From Pseudomonadota bacterium (GTDB lineage: Bacteria; Pseudomonadota; Gammaproteobacteria; Xanthomonadales; Xanthomonadaceae): a DNA stretch of 7,776 nt. A program made the translations under genes and the position numbers. Where the stretch lies: the NCBI GenBank assembly GCA_023438325.1, contig JAEXRB010000129.1, positions 1 to 7,776 of the forward strand, in the 5' to 3' direction. The notes under the pieces were generated by a model, which was not told the DNA's origin, ran no database searches, and saw nothing but the letters and a program-made list of their open reading frames with translations. The stretch's first letter is position 1. Each line of letters begins with the position of its first letter. This document shows positions 5,426-7,776 of the stretch, piece by piece.

Positions 5426-5451
5426 CTGCCGGTCGACTCGAGCAGACGAGC

Positions 5452-5485
5452 GAAATTGTGTAACTCCCCACCGTGCCACTACCGT
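5452..5485 (+). promoter_or_regulatory. Putative ECF-sigma-type promoter, copy 2 (before CzcI-like gene)
   Basis: This is a second copy of GAAATTGTGTAACTCC (5452-5467) plus CTACCGT (5479-5485), 475 bp from the first copy with the same 11-bp internal spacing. It sits in the gap after the DUF3703 gene. If it is a promoter, transcription would start within a few bases of ATG 5494, giving a leaderless or near-leaderless transcript for the CzcI-like/czcCB genes. This is inferred from the repeat and motif shape only. Confidence 0.45.
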
Positions 5486-5493
5486 GCCACACC

Positions 5494-5873
5494 ATGTCAG
5501 CCACCTGCCCTCCACGCCACCCTGCCCTGCGCGCACTCGTGCTGCTTGCGCTGTTCGCGTTGGGGCTGGTGATGCAGCCACTGGCTTCGGCCCTGGGTGA
5601 ACTGCACGGCGCGCTGGCGCATGGCGAGGGCATTTCCTCGCCTGCCAACCACATCGACGATGGTCACGACAACGCCACGCCGATCATGACGATGGCGGCA
5701 TGGCGCACGCGCTGCTGCATGTCGCCCACTGTTGCGGCCATGCGCAGGCCATGCCATCCACTGAACCGGCCGCGCTGAGCGCGCCCTTCAGCCAAACGCC
5801 CTTGCCGATGCTGGACGCCGCGCCCGCATCGCCCCTGCTCCGTGCAGAACTGAGACCTCCGATCCGGACCTGA
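5494..5873 (+). pseudogene. CzcI-like small His-rich exported protein, apparently frameshifted
   Basis: From ATG 5494 the frame encodes a basic n-region (RHPALR), a hydrophobic signal segment (ALVLLALFALGLVMQPLASA) and a His/Asp-rich part (HGALAHGEG, HIDDGHD). Unshifted, it then turns into Arg/Cys-rich sequence and stops at 5776-5778. From 5682 another frame continues far more convincingly: DHDDGGMAHALLHVAHCCGHAQAM, a Pro/Ala-rich stretch and a LLRAELRPPIRT end with TGA at 5871-5873. Restoring one base near 5675-5682 joins the two into a protein of about 126 residues. Small periplasmic metal-binding proteins of this build (CzcI and similar) typically precede czcCBA and are thought to take part in metal sensing or buffering. 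The shift may be a sequencing error, a real inactivation or, least likely, programmed. The first methionine could also be 5473 (in frame), which would add seven residues. Confidence 0.55.
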
Positions 5874-5912
5874 AGCCTTGGCGCACATGCGCCTGATGCT
5901 TTTCCTCGAATC

Positions 5913-5917
5913 TGGAG
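5913..5917 (+). promoter_or_regulatory. Ribosome binding site of the CzcC-like gene
   Basis: GGAGA (about 5914-5917) lies 7 to 8 bases before ATG 5925 and supports that start, which also gives a normal signal peptide. Confidence 0.6.
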
Positions 5918-5924
5918 ACCCCTC

Positions 5925-7190
5925 ATGCAATCTGCTTTCCGGGCGATGGCTTTTGCCGTCGCGCTGGCGTTGGCCGCTCCGGCCCATGCCGAAGACCTGT
6001 TGACCCTGGACGATGCGCTGAGGCGCGTGTCCGACACCCATCCCGATCTTCGCCTGATCGACGCACGCGCCAACACACTGGATGCCGTGCGCGAAACCGC
6101 TGCACTCGCACCCGCCACGTCGCTGGAAGTCTCGCTCGAAAACCTCGCCGGCACGGGCGAGGCGCGTGGCCTTTCCGGCGCCGAACTGACGCTCGGCATT
6201 GCCTCGATCTTCGAGCGTGGCGACAAGCGCGCGGCGCGCATCGCGCTGGTGGACAGCCGCGTCGATGCACTGGCTTCCGAGCGTCAGACGCGACGCCTGG
6301 ATCTTCTTGCCGATGTCGCACGGCGCTACCTGGAAGCCGCCTCGGCACAGTGGCACGACAGCATCGCCGAACAGGATGCCGGACAACGACGCCGTGCCCG
6401 TGACGCCGCTCGCAAACGCTTTCACGCCGGTGCCGCGCCGGAGTCCTCCGCACTGGCGGCCGAAGCGGCCCTGGCACGCGCCGAACTGGCGCAGGCGCGT
6501 GCGCAACTCGGCGAACGCAGTGCAATTCGCCACCTCACCGCACTGTGGGGCGAGCTGGACGCAGGCGTGGCGCTGGCCACGCTGGCACCGCCAATGCTGC
6601 CGGAGCTGGAATCGCTCGATGCACTTTTCACGCGTCTGGAGCAAAACCCGGATCTGACCCAACTGGCCGATGCACGACGCATTGCCGATGCCCGCCTGCG
6701 TCTGGCCGAAACCGATGCGCGCAGCGATATTTCCTGGCAAGTGGGCCTGCGTCGATTGCAAGCATCGCGCGATGTGGCGCTGGTCGCAGGATTCTCCGTT
6801 CCGCTGGGCGCGACACGTCGTGCCGCGCCCGCCATCCGCGAGGCCATGCTCGAACGCGATGCACTGGAAATCGAACGCGAATCCGCCGCACTCGCCCTGC
6901 GCGCCACACTCATCGACGCCGTGGGCCGTTACGAATTGGCCCGCGAAGAAGTGCGCCGTACCCAAACCGATGTCCTGCCGCGCCTGCAAGCCGCCGCCGC
7001 GGCTGCCGAACGCGCCTATCGCGCAGGGGCTGGCGACTATCTGGACTGGTCGCAACTGCAATCGGAAGCCATCGACGCACAACGCCAGCAGGCAGAAGCC
7101 ACCCGCAGCGGCCTGGTGGCGCTGATCGAAATCCAGCGCCTGACCGGCCTGCCCATCCGCTTCACCGGCGGTTCCGGAGACTCCCCATGA
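5925..7190 (+). CDS. czcC: CzcC-like outer-membrane factor of an RND metal efflux pump
   Basis: This 421-residue TolC-superfamily protein forms the outer-membrane exit duct of a tripartite heavy-metal/proton antiporter (CzcCBA/CnrCBA type; Co, Zn, Cd or Ni are the usual substrates, and the exact one cannot be told). A signal peptide ends at A-H-A (residues 20-22). The mature start LTLDDALRRVSDTHPDL is the usual first helix of this family. ENLAGTGEARGLSGAELTLGIASIFERGDKR (about 66-96) matches the first beta-strand and turn region typical of CzcC. Long Ala/Arg/Glu-rich coiled coils follow, a second repeat begins near LDALFTRLEQNPDL, the second strand region has VALVAGFSVPLG, and the final coil ends with YLDWSQLQSEAIDAQRQ...EIQRLTGLP. 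Two TolC-type structural repeats are therefore complete. It lies 51 bp after the CzcI-like gene and overlaps the next gene by 4 bases (ATGA), indicating one operon. Confidence 0.88.
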   Translation: MQSAFRAMAFAVALALAAPAHAEDLLTLDDALRRVSDTHPDLRLIDARANTLDAVRETAALAPATSLEVSLENLAGTGEARGLSGAELTLGIASIFERGDKRAARIALVDSRVDALASERQTRRLDLLADVARRYLEAASAQWHDSIAEQDAGQRRRARDAARKRFHAGAAPESSALAAEAALARAELAQARAQLGERSAIRHLTALWGELDAGVALATLAPPMLPELESLDALFTRLEQNPDLTQLADARRIADARLRLAETDARSDISWQVGLRRLQASRDVALVAGFSVPLGATRRAAPAIREAMLERDALEIERESAALALRATLIDAVGRYELAREEVRRTQTDVLPRLQAAAAAAERAYRAGAGDYLDWSQLQSEAIDAQRQQAEATRSGLVALIEIQRLTGLPIRFTGGSGDSP

Positions 7191-7776
7191 ACCTTCTCAA
7201 TGCAACGGCACTCCTGATGCTGGCCCTGTTGATCTCGGCCTGTGGCAACGACGATCACTCCCACGACGCCTCGCCCGCCGCCCCCCATGCACATGCACAA
7301 AATGAAAGCGGCGACGAACATGGTCATGGCGAGGAGGATGACAACGACGAAGGCCCGCAACGCACCCGTATCGAAGCCGCCATCGCCGAAGAGAGCGGCA
7401 TTCGCACTGCGCCTGCCGCCCCCGGCACCATCGCCGACGAACATCAGGTGCAAGGCCTGCTCACGCCGATGGAAGGCCGCAGCGTGCAAGTCACTGCGCG
7501 CTTTCCCGGGCTGGTGAAACGGCTGGATGCCGGCGTGGGCGATCAGGTGCGTGCCGGGCAACGGCTGGCACTGATCGAAAGCAATCTGAGCCTTTCCGAC
7601 TACGCCATCACCGCACCGATGACGGGCACCGTGATGGAACGCAACGCCAGCGTCGGCATGGTCGCGGGCGAAGCCATGGTGCTGTACGAACTGGCCGATC
7701 TCTCGCAACTGTGGGTGGACTTGCACATCTTCGGCACCGATGCCGGCCACATCGAGGCCGGCGCCCAGGTGGAAGT
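7187..7776 (+). CDS. czcB: CzcB-like RND periplasmic adaptor lipoprotein (partial, 3' end missing)
   Basis: The frame opens at ATG 7187, overlapping the stop of the CzcC-like gene, and runs off the window after 196 codons. The N-terminus is a lipoprotein signal with lipobox L-I-S-A-C (Cys19). Next comes a His/Asp/Glu-rich stretch with three H-x-H pairs (H24/H26, H34/H36, H45/H47) before an acidic run, a likely metal-binding tail. Then a beta-strand (ADEHQVQGLLTPMEG) and a biotinyl-lipoyl-like domain: VQVTARFPGLVKRL...GDQVRAGQRLALIES, then YAITAPMTGTVMERNASVG, then the barrel segment LYELADLSQLWVDLHIF. The two halves of the lipoyl domain are joined by only a few residues (NLSLSD), whereas classical CzcB/HlyD adaptors have a long alpha-hairpin there. 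It should link a CzcA-type pump, expected immediately downstream, to the outer-membrane factor. Metal specificity is not visible. Confidence 0.85.
   Translation, partial: MNLLNATALLMLALLISACGNDDHSHDASPAAPHAHAQNESGDEHGHGEEDDNDEGPQRTRIEAAIAEESGIRTAPAAPGTIADEHQVQGLLTPMEGRSVQVTARFPGLVKRLDAGVGDQVRAGQRLALIESNLSLSDYAITAPMTGTVMERNASVGMVAGEAMVLYELADLSQLWVDLHIFGTDAGHIEAGAQVE

Noticed and set aside
4964..5442. EcoRI/XbaI-like (GAATTCTAGA) and SalI/XhoI-like (GTCGACTCGAG) clusters flanking the DUF3703 gene, as if from a cloning linker
   Set aside because: The surrounding genes are continuous and natural, and the SalI/XhoI cluster lies directly next to the natural repeat; short palindromes like these arise by chance. 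No vector sequence is visible.
5422..5463. 13-codon frame starting at the ATG overlapping the DUF3703 stop
   Set aside because: Too short, ends inside the promoter-like repeat, and has no recognisable product.
5664..7082. Long open frame of 472 codons on the minus strand opposite the CzcC-like gene
   Set aside because: It is the antisense shadow of a TolC-family gene that has a signal peptide, a ribosome binding site and all expected motifs; the antisense protein is low-complexity Gly/Gln/Arg-rich.

Overview
The window reads as the distal end of a sedentary chromosomal integron in a GC-rich gammaproteobacterium, probably of the Xanthomonadaceae/Rhodanobacteraceae group. That guess rests on the Xanthomonas/Pseudomonas-like 60-bp attC repeats, an endonuclease-type MutL, and a DUF3703 plus CzcC/CzcB metal-efflux cluster. 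The integrase and attI lie outside the window, to the left, because the cassettes run 5'->3' along the + strand.

Region 1 (1-3095) is the cassette array. Five attC sites delimit four complete cassettes (530, 333, 485 and 1449 bp), the tail of an upstream cassette and a decayed terminal cassette. Four attC sites are near-identical 60-bp elements whose hairpin arms change in compensating pairs; the fifth (2859-2927) is 69 bp and belongs to a different attC lineage. Cassettes 1 to 3 carry a SUKH (SMI1/KNR4) protein, a small unknown acidic protein and a small exported protein. Cassette 4 is large and bicistronic: two translationally coupled genes share a winged-helix-like domain, and the second ends in a DUF4145/HEPN-like domain. 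It is the best candidate here for an undescribed system, possibly an anti-phage or other stress-response module; that function is inference.

Region 2 (3096-4934, minus strand) is mutL, convergent with the array, starting at GTG and carrying all the expected ATPase and C-terminal endonuclease motifs.

Region 3 (4935-7776, plus strand) is a heavy-metal efflux locus: a DUF3703 gene, a small His-rich exported protein of CzcI type that appears frameshifted, a CzcC-like outer-membrane factor and a CzcB-like lipoprotein adaptor that runs off the window. A 16-bp repeat followed 11 bp later by a 7-bp repeat occurs upstream of both the DUF3703 gene and the CzcI-like gene. It resembles a duplicated ECF-sigma-type promoter, so the two units may be co-regulated. 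The CzcA pump is expected just beyond the right edge. The adaptor seems to lack the usual alpha-hairpin.

The cassettes are visibly richer in A/T and use more A/T-ending codons than mutL and the czc genes, as expected for acquired cassettes beside core DNA.
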